Shown here: one piece after another, positions 25,501-32,850 of the stretch
Layout: each line of letters begins with the position of its first letter
Numbering within the stretch: the stretch's first letter is position 1
From: Sphingobacteriales bacterium
Lineage (GTDB): Bacteria; Bacteroidota; Bacteroidia; Chitinophagales; Chitinophagaceae
Assembly (NCBI GenBank): GCA_024640465.1
Contig: JAHEEX010000013.1
Span: forward strand, 1 to 34,677
DNA length: 34,677 nt
Direction: 5' to 3'
The notes under the pieces: model-generated
Database searches by the model: none
What the model was told of the DNA's origin: nothing
The model's input: the letters and a program-made list of their open reading frames with translations, nothing else
Made by a program: the position numbers and the translations under genes

Positions 25501-25807
25501 CAATTGAAAAGGATCCTTCCCCATCGAACACCGGTTCGAAAGTAATGCCTGCATTGCTTGTTTTCCAAACACCTCCGGCTGCAGCGGCAACGTAATAGGT
25601 TGAGTGATTTGCAGGATCAACTGCTAAGTCGGCAATGCGGCCTGATGTTATAGCAGGACCTACAGACCGAAAACGAAGCGCTGAAAAAAGTTCGCTGTTT
25701 ATTGGCGATGCGGGTTCCGGTTTTGGAGGAACAGCTTTTTTTTGTGCAGTTATACTTGCAAACGCAGACAATAATATCAAAAAGGAAAATAATCCTGCTT
25801 TTCTCAT
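22517..25807 (-). CDS. Large secreted BNR/Asp-box repeat protein (VPS10-like, annotated glycosyl hydrolase)
   Basis: About 1096 residues from the ATG at 25807 (MRKAGLFSFLILLSAFASITAQ), which begins with a clean signal peptide; the open frame continues 12 codons upstream to 25843 but that would bury the signal. The body contains about ten Asp-box (S/T-x-D-x-G-x-S/T-W) units, for example SEDGGKSW, TNDGGKTW, SVDSGATW, SKDRGASW, SDDRGESW and SRDAGKSW, forming one or two ten-bladed propellers of the sortilin/VPS10 or sialidase-like type. The C-terminal about 350 residues start with an immunoglobulin-like block (LIFTIRDVAGNVVRRL) and end in a charged helical tail. No sialidase catalytic triad was confirmed, so hydrolase activity is uncertain. 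A T9SS sorting domain is not seen at its end. Confidence 0.85.
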   Translation of the reverse strand: MRKAGLFSFLILLSAFASITAQKKAVPPKPEPASPINSELFSALRFRSVGPAITSGRIADLAVDPANHSTYYVAAAAGGVWKTSNAGITFEPVFDGEGSFSIGCIVLDPNNANVIWVGSGENNNQRSVSYGDGVYKSEDGGKSWKNMGLKSSEHIGRIVIDPSNSNVVYVAAYGPLWSSGGERGIYKTNDGGKTWRNILSVSQYTGFSEIHMDPRDPKLLYATAHQRQRKVFTYIGGGPESAIYKSVDSGATWNKIMNGLPSGDVGRIALAISPAMPDRLYAMVEAGSKGGTFISKDRGASWQQQGSYSTSGNYYQRLFCDPQNPDKLYAIDTYMGVSTNAGKNFTILGEKSKHIDNHVIWIDPGNTSHLLVGCDGGVYESYDAAANWQFKANLPVTQFYKVATDNAFPFYHIHGGTQDNFSLGGPSRTLSGNGIMNSDWYFTSLGDGFESQVDQSDPNIVYAQAQYGNLVRYDRKSGEYLSIRPIEKESEAAYRWNWDAPLVISHYDNKRLYFAANKVFRSDDRGESWKVISGDLSRQLDRNKLKVMDKVWSVDAIAKNQSTDIYGNITTLSESILDENLLYAGTDDGLLHVTQNGGSSWESIDVKSGLPELAYVHQVLASRHDKNTVYAVFNHHRFGDFRPFVYRSRDAGKSWAPIQQNLPARGSVYTIAEDHINKDLLFVGTEFGVFVTIDGGGQWTQLKAGLPTIAVRDLEIQRRENDLVLATFGRGFYVLDDYSVLRNFKKEDLQNTAKIYPVKDGLMFIQSMPLGVRGKGFQGESFFTSDNPPVAAVFNYYLKEDIKTIKEKRKDREAEAIKKGEAPYYPSIDSLRLEDRQEDPHLIFTIRDVAGNVVRRLNEPAKKGLHRMNWDFRYASFGPIDFTPFNPDFAFSSKEEGYMALPGDYTIEMSKYEDGVYTSLTEKVPFKAVALQTASLPAKDKNELDAFSRKVAELRRVTSGSEAYSRELSQKLRYLKAAVSETPKAGPELSGEIAALEKRLLNVSTAMNGDATLGKREFETTPSINQRIENIAGSLWNSTAAPTPANRESLGNAEKNFAPVYDEIKSIGEAVKKLEDKMEKNGAPYTPGRMPEWKRG

Positions 25808-25930
25808 AGTGATGTTTTTAAAATTATCAAAAGAAAGGTACATAATTCCTCAATCTTAGATTTCCCTTCGGCATTCTTTCTTTGCAGTAAATGTATTTGT
25901 ATTGTACCTTATACTATTATTTAATACATC

Positions 25931-27568
25931 ATGAGGACCTATACCATATTTTGGCTATTGTTATTTGTTTACATTCATTTTAATATAGCAAATGCACAGC
26001 CGCTGGCATCGGATACAGCAGGCAATATTGATAAAATATTTTCCGGATGGAACGAATCTACCCCTGGCGGCGTAATCCAGCTTACACGCGATGGTCAAAC
26101 CATTTATCGGAAAGCCTTTGGCATGGCCGACCTGGAGCACAATGCAAAAAATACTACCGAAACCATTTTTGAAGCCGGTTCAGTATCTAAGCAATTTACA
26201 GCAGCAGCTGTTTTATTGCTGGTTGAACAGGGAAAAATAAAATTCACGGATAATTTATTGACCTATTTCCCTGATTTTCCCGCTTTTGGAAAAGACATTA
26301 CCATTGAACATTTATTCCATCATACCAGCGGGTTGCGCGACTGGGGATCGGTGGCTGAGATCGGGGGCTGGCCCAGGGGAACAAGGGTCTATACTCCGGC
26401 ACATGTAAAAGAAATAATCTGGCGGCAAACAACAACCAACTTCAAACCTGGATCAGCATACAGTTATAGTAACTCAAATTACAGTATGCTTGTTTTCCTG
26501 GTGGAAAAAGTATCTGGTCAATCTTTTCAGTCGTTCACAACAGAATATCTTTTTAAGCCTATGGGCATGACACAAACAAGATGGCGCGATAATTATCGCC
26601 AGGTCGTACCCGGACGTGCATTAGCGTATAGCCGAAATATGAATATATATACACTCAATATGCCTTTTGAAAACACGTTTGGTCATGGAGGATTATTAAC
26701 AAGTACCGAAGACCTTAGTAAATGGAATAACCGCTGGAAAACAGCGTCATTAGGTGCAAAATTAAACCAACTGCAAAAAGAAAAAGGCGTGTTGAATAAT
26801 GGTGTCTCCATTGCATATGCAAGAGGCGTTTCAGTTAATACGATCAACGGGTTTGAAGAAATAAGCCATAGTGGATCTACTGCCGGATACCGCTCATGGC
26901 TGGCATTTTATTCTGAAAATAATCTTTCGGTCACTTATTTAAGTAATGATGGCAGCAGAAACCCGGTGGAAGCAGGAAAAAAAATAGCTGAGATCTTTCT
27001 TGGCAAGGAAACTGAAAAGAAATGGGAAACGCCTTTATTCATTCCGGTTCAAAAAAGCTGGGCCGAACCTAAGGCAGGTATTTATAAAAAATTGAACGGT
27101 TTTGATACACAGGAATTAATTTGGAAAGATTCTGCACTTCGGATTTCGAACAATAAACAGGCATTAAAAGCCATATCACCCAATAGCTTTTACCTTGAAA
27201 ATATTCGTTTTGATTTTCCTTCAAACGCCGGCAATCCCGCATCTGTAAGATTAACAAATCCAGCCGGAGATACATCAACTTACCTGCGGGTTAACTCATT
27301 TACACCAGACAAAAAAACACTCACACTTTATACCGGAACATATTTAAGTGAAGAGGCAGATGTGACAGTAAAAATTATTTTAAAAGATGGGAAACTACAA
27401 ATAAGCAGAGACGCGGGTATACTTATTCCCTTGATGCCGGTTTATCTTAATTATTTTGAAACTGACGACCAAGACCATTTGTTATTCAAAAAAAATGAAA
27501 CAACCATTACCGGTATTGAGTGGAGTATTTCAAGGGCATATAACGTTTGGTTTAAAAAAATAAATTAA
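25931..27568 (+). CDS. Serine hydrolase, class-C beta-lactamase-like
   Basis: An exported 545-residue serine hydrolase of the beta-lactamase/D-alanyl-D-alanine carboxypeptidase/esterase group. Signal peptide at residues 1 to about 22 (cleavage after IANA before QPLAS). Active-site motifs: S84-V-S-K87 (Ser-x-x-Lys), Y179-S-N181 (Tyr-x-Asn) and H313-S-G315, the His-x-Gly variant of the Lys-Thr-Gly triad member. These place it among esterase or peptidase-like members rather than true AmpC. The C-terminal 170 residues form an extra beta-rich domain after the hydrolase fold. It is divergent from the BNR-repeat gene and ends 6 bp before the SRPBCC gene on the opposite strand. Substrate unknown. Confidence 0.9.
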   Translation: MRTYTIFWLLLFVYIHFNIANAQPLASDTAGNIDKIFSGWNESTPGGVIQLTRDGQTIYRKAFGMADLEHNAKNTTETIFEAGSVSKQFTAAAVLLLVEQGKIKFTDNLLTYFPDFPAFGKDITIEHLFHHTSGLRDWGSVAEIGGWPRGTRVYTPAHVKEIIWRQTTTNFKPGSAYSYSNSNYSMLVFLVEKVSGQSFQSFTTEYLFKPMGMTQTRWRDNYRQVVPGRALAYSRNMNIYTLNMPFENTFGHGGLLTSTEDLSKWNNRWKTASLGAKLNQLQKEKGVLNNGVSIAYARGVSVNTINGFEEISHSGSTAGYRSWLAFYSENNLSVTYLSNDGSRNPVEAGKKIAEIFLGKETEKKWETPLFIPVQKSWAEPKAGIYKKLNGFDTQELIWKDSALRISNNKQALKAISPNSFYLENIRFDFPSNAGNPASVRLTNPAGDTSTYLRVNSFTPDKKTLTLYTGTYLSEEADVTVKIILKDGKLQISRDAGILIPLMPVYLNYFETDDQDHLLFKKNETTITGIEWSISRAYNVWFKKIN

Positions 27569-27574
27569 CGCCAT

Positions 27575-28075
27575 TTATTTATTCAGTAATTCGGGCATTG
27601 ACATATCCTTATTTCTCAGGTCAATTCCGCCTTCTAAAACAGATTTCATATTTGCCAGGTAGAAAGTCCAACCTGTTTTACAGCCAACATGCCAGTTCTG
27701 CCTTCCCTCTTCTGTATCAGGGATATCCTCCTGTTTTAATTGTACTATATATTCATCTTTATATGGCTTAATGGTAACTGTACAAACACCTGCGTTACCG
27801 AAACTAAACTTAATTAAATCGACACCATTGGCTTCTATGATTTTTCCCTTCTCTACTGTTTCATCAGGCCATCCATGCCACAGCCACTTATAAGTATCGC
27901 TTGATTTAATTTCTTCGTTGGGTTCTAATATGCTCCCGTCTGCCCTGTTAAATTCAGATAACCGCAGGAACCAGTCTTCCATTCCAGTTCTGGTTGACCA
28001 GGCCTTATAAAGCTTATCTGGTGTTGACTTAATGTTAATCGCAACAGAAAATGTACTCCAATCAAAATCAGGCAT
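27575..28075 (-). CDS. SRPBCC (AHSA1/START-like) domain protein
   Basis: A 166-residue cytosolic protein from the ATG at 28075 (MPDFDWSTFSVAI); the frame runs upstream to 28150 but those codons overlap the preceding gene and do not fit the family. It has the helix-grip START-like fold: an N-terminal strand with INIKSTPDKLYKAWSTRTGMEDWF, the central WLWHGWPDETVEKGKI, and a long C-terminal helix beginning WHVGCKTGWTFYLANMKSVLEGG. This group (activator of Hsp90 ATPase homologue-like) binds small hydrophobic ligands; the ligand is unknown. It is the last gene of a minus-strand cluster and starts 4 bp after the preceding stop codon, showing close coupling. Confidence 0.82.
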   Translation of the reverse strand: MPDFDWSTFSVAINIKSTPDKLYKAWSTRTGMEDWFLRLSEFNRADGSILEPNEEIKSSDTYKWLWHGWPDETVEKGKIIEANGVDLIKFSFGNAGVCTVTIKPYKDEYIVQLKQEDIPDTEEGRQNWHVGCKTGWTFYLANMKSVLEGGIDLRNKDMSMPELLNK

Positions 28076-28079
28076 TGCA

Positions 28080-28556
28080 TTATTTTTTTCTGGAAAAATA
28101 GAAGTCAACCCGCTGTTCCACATTTGTGGGGCCGCCATCGATCCATGCATGAAGAGAATCCGGTTTCATGAATTGATAAGAAATCCTCCTTGGAAAATCA
28201 TGTTCGGGGTTTTCTGCTAAAAACTGCCCGTATGAAATCGGATTAACCATAAAGGAAACAGGCAGTTCTTTATTCTGGCCCGGTACAGCTGAAATAAAAT
28301 AGTATTTCTTTTGCCGGTAAATCAGCTGCATCTCTTCCAACGTTTTATTTTCACCAGCCTTACTTGTCATATAGCTTTTCCCTTCAAAGCTACTGTCATC
28401 TACCTGTTTCCATGACTCAGTCAATACCCCCGACTTTCTTTCCATCTGCCAATCACCCAATAACCATTTAAATGGTTCCATGGAATTTTCCCCATTCATG
28501 GCCATCAATATATAAACTCCCCAAAATATCAATATGCCATAAATAAATTTCATCAC
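28080..28556 (-). CDS. DUF6265 family exported protein
   Basis: A 158-residue protein with an N-terminal hydrophobic segment (residues 2 to about 20, a probable signal peptide or anchor), followed by the DUF6265 pattern: FKWLLGDWQMERKSGVLTESWKQVDDSSFEGKSY near residue 28, LEEMQLIYRQKKYYFISAV near residue 72, and ENPEHDFPRRISYQF near residue 113, where the Asn-Pro-Glu-His-Asp-Phe-Pro block is the strongest family mark. The end reads LHAWIDGGPTNVEQRVDFYFSRKK. It is probably a lipocalin-like beta-barrel in the periplasm, with no known function. It precedes the SRPBCC gene by 4 bp, and AGAGGTG just before the ATG is a possible Shine-Dalgarno. Confidence 0.82.
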   Translation of the reverse strand: MMKFIYGILIFWGVYILMAMNGENSMEPFKWLLGDWQMERKSGVLTESWKQVDDSSFEGKSYMTSKAGENKTLEEMQLIYRQKKYYFISAVPGQNKELPVSFMVNPISYGQFLAENPEHDFPRRISYQFMKPDSLHAWIDGGPTNVEQRVDFYFSRKK

Positions 28557-28625
28557 CTCTCATTAAAATATCCTGCTAACATCTTTTACATCCATCCTGT
28601 TAATTCATCCAATCCATGTTAAGTA

Positions 28626-29015
28626 TTACCGGGGGGCGCTATGTAAAGCAATCCTGTTCCCTTCGGTATCCATCATTACCGCCATGAAACCATATTCAGG
28701 TGAGATTTCAGTTTTCGGAACCATTATTTTTCCACCTGCGGCTTCTACTTTATTTAGTACCTGCTGAACATCCGGGTTTCCATTCAGGTATATAAGGGGT
28801 CCTTCTGTAGCTGATGGTTTGTGAAACCCGCCACTATCAACAAGCGCACCGCCTACCCCGGTTTGCATATCCTGCATTGGAAACATGCGCATTTTGATAT
28901 TAGGTAGATCCAGGGGGAACATTTGCATATCAAAAATTGCTTCATAAAATTTTTGAGCACGAGTCAGGTCTGTTGCCGGTATTTCAAACCAGCTGATGGC
29001 ATGTGTAAAATTCAT
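28626..29015 (-). CDS. VOC family protein, glyoxalase-like
   Basis: A 129-residue vicinal-oxygen-chelate fold protein made of two beta-alpha-beta-beta-beta modules. The first module starts THAISWFEIPATDLTRAQKFYEAIF and the second near residue 70 with PLIYLNGNPDVQQVLNKVEAAGG, ending MAVMMDTEGNRIALHSAPR, where the Glu of the final strand and the C-terminal His/Glu-like positions are metal-ligand candidates. It resembles the single-domain CFP32-type glyoxalase-like proteins. Reaction unknown. It lies 50 bp after the other VOC gene and 69 bp before the DUF6265 gene on the same strand. Confidence 0.85.
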   Translation of the reverse strand: MNFTHAISWFEIPATDLTRAQKFYEAIFDMQMFPLDLPNIKMRMFPMQDMQTGVGGALVDSGGFHKPSATEGPLIYLNGNPDVQQVLNKVEAAGGKIMVPKTEISPEYGFMAVMMDTEGNRIALHSAPR

Positions 29016-29066
29016 GGCATTTCGATTTAGTGTTTGAATAGTAATGATATTTTCTTACCATATGTA

Positions 29067-29486
29067 TCACGAACTTGAATTGGTACTATCATTCATTTTA
29101 TTAAATTCAGCATCTACCGGCTCCCATAGTTCGATCTTATTCCCCTCCGGATCCATGATCCAGCCAAATTTCCCATATTCATATACTTCCATTTCGCCTA
29201 CAACCTGTACCCCCTCTTCTTTAAGGACCTTCATTAAGGCTTCCAGGTTTTCCACACGATAGTTGAACATAAAATCTTTTTCACTTGGCTGGAAATAAGT
29301 AGTCGTTTTTTTGAAAGGGCTCCAAACAGTAGATCCTTTTTCATCTTTTCCTTCTTTTCCCCAGGTAAATACAGCACCATGTTGATCCTGCATACTTATA
29401 CCAAGATGTTTGCCATACCATTCACGGATCATATCCGGGTTCCCGGTTTTAAAAAAAAGTCCGCCAATGCCTGTTACCCTTTTCAT
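29067..29486 (-). CDS. VOC family protein
   Basis: A second single-domain VOC protein of 139 residues. The start MKRVTGIGGLFFKTGNPDMIREWYGKHLG is the first module, with the family's Tyr and Gly pair. The second module reads FMFNYRVENLEALMKVLKEEGVQVV and closes with YEYGKFGWIMDPEGNKIELWEP, a very typical VOC ending with the metal-ligand Glu. The C-terminal tail (FNKMNDSTNSSS) is polar and disordered. It differs clearly from the neighbouring VOC gene, so the pair is not a recent tandem duplication. It starts 21 bp after the DUF1761 gene. Confidence 0.87.
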   Translation of the reverse strand: MKRVTGIGGLFFKTGNPDMIREWYGKHLGISMQDQHGAVFTWGKEGKDEKGSTVWSPFKKTTTYFQPSEKDFMFNYRVENLEALMKVLKEEGVQVVGEMEVYEYGKFGWIMDPEGNKIELWEPVDAEFNKMNDSTNSSS

Positions 29487-29507
29487 TCTTTTTGTTTTAA
29501 AGTAAGA

Positions 29508-29942
29508 TTATCTCCAAAGACCGATGATAGCTCCCATAAGCGTCAATGCAGCAATAGCATATCCTCCATTGATGAGTATCAGGCGCCAGCTACGATGTTC
29601 AAAAAGTCCGTGAATGGCAACGAAACAAAACACCCAGATGCCTGCCAGGAATCCGGCTATTGAACCCCAGGCAAGGTCTGTTTTTTGCGCACAGTTACCG
29701 GTACATTCCGCGGGAGAATCTGCCAGGAACATACCCAGGTTGGCTGCGGCAATCAGGGTAAAGAGAAATGCCCAACCAAAAATTTTTGCTTTATTGCCTT
29801 TTCTTACAGTATCCAGCGTCAGGTTATTCTCCTTCATCCAGGCATTGCTAAACAGTATGGGAGAATACCAAATGCCACCTACCACAAAAGCGGAAATCGC
29901 GGCCACCAAAATAGCCAGCCAGTTGATTGAACTCATATCCAT
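29508..29942 (-). CDS. DUF1761 membrane protein
   Basis: A 144-residue membrane protein with four predicted helices: residues 6 to 28, 52 to 72, 88 to 110 and 118 to 140. The family marks are the first helix INWLAILVAAISAFVVGGIWYSPILF followed by AWMKENNLT, and the final ALTLMGAIIGLWR. A second ATG six bases downstream (MSSINWL) is an alternative start. Two Cys residues (CTGNC) in a loop near residue 79 could form a disulfide. Function is unknown. It is the first gene of a five-gene minus-strand cluster ending with the SRPBCC gene. Confidence 0.85.
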   Translation of the reverse strand: MDMSSINWLAILVAAISAFVVGGIWYSPILFSNAWMKENNLTLDTVRKGNKAKIFGWAFLFTLIAAANLGMFLADSPAECTGNCAQKTDLAWGSIAGFLAGIWVFCFVAIHGLFEHRSWRLILINGGYAIAALTLMGAIIGLWR

Positions 29943-30255
29943 AAAAAAAATTTTAAGGGTTAAATAATTGCCTTCCCGAATCTATTATCAATTTTTGGAG
30001 TGATGAAATAAACCATATCAAAATGGGAAAATGGGCGATTAAGGGGGATAAAAGGTAAAATGAGGGGTTCAAAATCATCCTGGTGTTTATAAGCCTTTTA
30101 TGGGATAGCGTCAACGATTTGGGAATGCTGATTCATTTTTATATCTGTTCTGATAAAGCTATAAGAAAGATCGGTGTTTTATTAAGTAACCTGCCCTATT
30201 ATCCTATTCACGGATAAAAATTTCATTGTACATTGCAGCCTGTTTAAAAAGAATT
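29943..30255. other. Intergenic region between divergent genes, nothing recognised
   Basis: A 313 bp AT-rich stretch between the DUF1761 gene and the DUF5606 gene, which diverge. It should carry both promoters, but no complete TTTG/TAnnTTTG pair is visible; TACATTGC at 30230-30237 is a weak -7 candidate for the DUF5606 gene. No hairpin, repeat or ORF of note was found. Confidence 0.5.
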
Positions 30256-30822
30256 ATGGAATACAATAAAATCATCTCAGTAACAGGACTTCCGGGTCTG
30301 TTTGAATTAGTCAGCAGTAAAAACGATGGTGCATTGGTTAGATCTCTGGAAGACCAGACCACAAAATTTGTCGCCAGCAGGGTGCATAATTTTTCGCACC
30401 TGGAAAGTATTGAAGTGTATACCCATTCAGACAATGTAAACCTGGTTGAGGTTTTTCATGCCATGGGTAAGTCGGCAGAAAAAATGCCAGACGAAAAAGA
30501 TGCCAATGCCGTCAAAAAATATTTCGAAAAAGTGTTTCCTGAAATAGACCTGGCAAGGGTATATAACAGCGATATGAAAAAAATGATCCGCTGGTTTGGT
30601 ATACTGAAATCTAACAACATTGAAGTTAAACTGGCAGAACCCGAGCCCGAACCAGAAGAAACAATTGTAGCTGAAGTGGCTGCTGAAGAAAAGAAGGCTC
30701 CGGCTAAAGCAAAAAAAGAAGCTGAACCAAAAACCAAAAAAGCGGCTGCTGAAACACCTAAAAAAGATGCTGAGCCCAAGGCCAAAAAAGCAAGTACGCC
30801 AAAAAAGAAAAAAGAAGATTAA
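30256..30822 (+). CDS. DUF5606 domain protein with basic low-complexity tail
   Basis: A 188-residue protein from the ATG at 30256 (MEYNKIISVTGLPGLFELV); the frame is open for ten codons upstream but the family begins here. The N-terminal about 125 residues match the DUF5606 family of Bacteroidota, with VTGLPGLFELVSSKNDGALVRSLED, FVASRVHNFSHLESIEVYT and the DMKKMIRWFGILKSNNIEVK end of the second half. From about residue 132 the chain becomes an acidic PEPEPEE patch followed by Lys/Ala/Pro-rich repeats (AKKEAEPKTKKAA, KKDAEPKAKKAST) to the C-terminus, much like a histone H1 tail. No function is established. DNA or RNA binding by the tail is a guess. Confidence 0.88.
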   Translation: MEYNKIISVTGLPGLFELVSSKNDGALVRSLEDQTTKFVASRVHNFSHLESIEVYTHSDNVNLVEVFHAMGKSAEKMPDEKDANAVKKYFEKVFPEIDLARVYNSDMKKMIRWFGILKSNNIEVKLAEPEPEPEETIVAEVAAEEKKAPAKAKKEAEPKTKKAAAETPKKDAEPKAKKASTPKKKKED

Positions 30823-30842
30823 TCATCTCTAATTCCATACAT

Positions 30843-30892
30843 AATCCGGCAACAGAAACAGAACCACTCCGTTCATTTTCCGTTATCGGATT
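30843..30892 (+). terminator. Possible weak terminator between DUF5606 and M3 peptidase genes
   Basis: AATCCGGCAAC (30843-30853) pairs with GTTATCGGATT (30882-30892), 11 positions with one mismatch and one wobble, around a 28-nt loop, then TTTTTAATTT. The long loop makes it weak, but the T-run fits. If real, it would separate DUF5606 from the peptidase gene that starts 16 bp later. Confidence 0.3.
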
Positions 30893-30907
30893 TTTAATTT
30901 CCTGACT

Positions 30908-32629
30908 ATGAAGTATTCTGCAGACATCAAAAAAATTGAGCGTCATTTTCTCCCTGAGGACTTTCACATTACAGACTGGGCCACACTGGAACCTTTTTTC
31001 AAAGAGTTGTCAGAACGTCCGCTGGATTCGCCAAAAGCACTCGAAAAATGGATGAAGGACATCAGTGAACTGGAAGCAATAGTAAGCGAAGATGCATGCT
31101 GGCGGCAGGTTCGAATGACATGTGACACAGAAAATAAAACCCTGGAAGAGGCCTTCAACTATTTTTATATGGAGATTCAGCCTAAGATCCAGCCATATGG
31201 GGATCTACTGAATCGTAAATTGGTGAATTGTCCATATACAAATGAACTGGATCAGAAAAAATATTTTACTTACCTGCGGACTGTTAAAAAAAGTATTGAA
31301 TTATTCCGTGAAGAAAATATTCCCATCCAGGCAGAACTAAGTGTATTACAACAACACTATGGCAGCATTGCCGGAAAAATGACTATTGAACAGGATGGTA
31401 AAGAATATACCCTGCAGCAGGCTGCAAAATTTTTGGAAAATCCAGACAGGAATATTCGTGAACAGGTTTATCGGAAAATTAATGAACGGCGGCTTCAGGA
31501 TAAACAGCCCCTGCACGATCTATTTGGGCAACTGGTTCAAAAAAGACACCAGCTTGCATTAAATGCAGGATTTGCCAATTACCGCGATTACAAGTTCGCC
31601 GAAATGGGTCGCTTTGATTATACACCAGCCGATTGTTTCCAGTTTCACAAATCTGTTGCGGAACATGTGGTGCCCCTGGTAAATGAAATTTATACAACAC
31701 ATGGAAAAAAACTGGGGATCTCTCCTTTGCGTCCCTGGGATACGGAAGCAGAACCCGCAGGTATAGAACCTCTTCGCCCCTTTAAAGATGGAGATGACTT
31801 GCTGCAAAAAACGATCGCCTGTTTCAACAAACTGGACCCCTTTTTCGGCGATTGCCTCGTTAAAATGAATGAATTAAAACACCTCGACCTGGACAGTCGT
31901 AAAGGAAAAGCACCGGGGGGATATAATATGCCTTTATCCGAAAGCGGGGCCCCTTTTATTTTCATGAATGCGGCCGGGCAAATGTCTGATGTTACCACCA
32001 TGGTTCATGAAGGCGGTCATGCCGTTCATTCCTTCCTGTCACATGCCCTGGAATTGAGTGCATTCAAAGAATATCCCACAGAAATGGCCGAAGTGGCCAG
32101 TATGGCCATGGAACTTTTCAGTATGGACCACTGGGAAATGTTTTTCGACAATGCAGAAGACCTTAAAAGAGCCAAAAGGCACCAGCTTGAACGGGTGATC
32201 ACCATCTTTCCATGGATCGCTACAATAGACAGTTTTCAGCATTGGGTTTATGAAAATCCGGATCATACAAAGGAAGAAAGAACAGCGGAATGGTCCAGGA
32301 TCCTTAAAGCCTACTCTTCTTCATCTATTGACTTTAGCGGCCTTGATGAATTCAGGGAAATCAGCTGGCAAAGACAGCTTCACCTGTTTGAAGTTCCATT
32401 CTATTATATCGAATATGGTATTGCCCAGCTGGGCGCTATTGGTATGTGGAAACAGTATAAGGAAAATCCAACCGCAGCCATTGAAAATTACACTAATGCG
32501 CTAAGTAAGGGTGGAACACTAACCCTGCCTGAACTATATAAAACTGCGGGATTATCTTTTGATTTTAGTTCCGGGAAGATTAAAGAACTGATGGACCTGG
32601 TAAGATCTGAATTGCAAAAACTTTCTTAA
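30908..32629 (+). CDS. M3 family oligoendopeptidase
   Basis: A cytosolic zinc metallopeptidase of the M3 family (oligoendopeptidase F type), 573 residues, within the usual 550-600 range. It cleaves short peptides released by other proteases. The zinc site is HEGGH at residues 367 to 371 in TTMVHEGGHAVHSF, with the third ligand Glu in the following TEMAEVASMAMEL near residue 396. A conserved GKAPGGYNMPLSESGAPFIFMNA precedes the site, and the C-terminal IEYGIAQLGAIGMW is the usual end of the catalytic domain. There is no signal peptide. The start MKYSADIKKIERHFLPEDF begins right after the intergenic hairpin. Confidence 0.93.
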   Translation: MKYSADIKKIERHFLPEDFHITDWATLEPFFKELSERPLDSPKALEKWMKDISELEAIVSEDACWRQVRMTCDTENKTLEEAFNYFYMEIQPKIQPYGDLLNRKLVNCPYTNELDQKKYFTYLRTVKKSIELFREENIPIQAELSVLQQHYGSIAGKMTIEQDGKEYTLQQAAKFLENPDRNIREQVYRKINERRLQDKQPLHDLFGQLVQKRHQLALNAGFANYRDYKFAEMGRFDYTPADCFQFHKSVAEHVVPLVNEIYTTHGKKLGISPLRPWDTEAEPAGIEPLRPFKDGDDLLQKTIACFNKLDPFFGDCLVKMNELKHLDLDSRKGKAPGGYNMPLSESGAPFIFMNAAGQMSDVTTMVHEGGHAVHSFLSHALELSAFKEYPTEMAEVASMAMELFSMDHWEMFFDNAEDLKRAKRHQLERVITIFPWIATIDSFQHWVYENPDHTKEERTAEWSRILKAYSSSSIDFSGLDEFREISWQRQLHLFEVPFYYIEYGIAQLGAIGMWKQYKENPTAAIENYTNALSKGGTLTLPELYKTAGLSFDFSSGKIKELMDLVRSELQKLS

Positions 32630-32655
32630 ATACCACTATTAGGGTATATAGATTT

Positions 32656-32687
32656 TTTGTAATGGGTTAATAGTAACATTATATTTG
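32656..32687 (+). promoter_or_regulatory. Strong Bacteroidota-type promoter
   Basis: TTTG at 32656-32659 (within a TTTTTTG run), 20 nt, then TATATTTG at 32680-32687: both boxes exact and optimally spaced for the Bacteroidota housekeeping sigma factor. Predicted transcript start near 32693. No protein gene follows on the plus strand, only a terminator 55 bp on. Confidence 0.65.
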
Positions 32688-32692
32688 TTCAA

Positions 32693-32778
32693 CTAAAATA
32701 TTATCGCTTGATATAAAAATGCTACTAATCAGAGCCTTAACTAAAGTCCCGGTGTTTCAACTCCGGGGCTTTCCTTTT
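32693..32778 (+). ncRNA. Candidate small noncoding RNA
   Basis: A predicted transcript of about 85 nt between the promoter at 32656-32687 and the intrinsic terminator at 32743-32772. The 5' half is AU-rich and unstructured-looking (AACTAAAATATTATCGCTTG, then AUAAAAAUGCUACUAAUCAGAGCC), the 3' half is the terminator hairpin. The adjacent genes are convergent on it (peptidase ends upstream on plus, Fur-family gene ends downstream on minus), so it is not a leader of either. It does not match 6S RNA, tmRNA, SRP RNA or RNase P by eye. A 36-codon ORF crosses the terminator and is unlikely to be coding. Confidence 0.45.
32743..32772 (+). terminator. Intrinsic terminator
   Basis: AAAGTCCCGG (32743-32752), loop TGTTTCAACT, CCGGGGCTTT (32763-32772), a 10-bp stem with one G-T wobble, followed by TCCTTTT. 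The right T-run is short and interrupted. It could end the candidate ncRNA or the peptidase transcript, whose stop is 114 bp upstream. Confidence 0.65.
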
Positions 32779-32850
32779 GGGGGAAATCGAAAGTCGAAAA
32801 GGAAAAATCGAAAATCTTTGCGGTCTTAAAAACTTTGCGGTGAAGTGCAT

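Noticed and set aside
28626-29486. Possible tandem duplication of the two VOC genes
   Set aside because: The two proteins differ along most of their length and share only general fold signatures, so a recent duplication is not supported.
29614-29967. 117-codon plus-strand ORF over the DUF1761 gene
   Set aside because: No promoter or family content, and it lies antisense to a recognisable family.
32719-32829. 36-codon plus-strand ORF after the strong promoter at 32656
   Set aside because: It reads straight through the terminator stem and into a low-complexity stretch (CGAAAGTCGAAAAGG); more likely incidental to a noncoding transcript.
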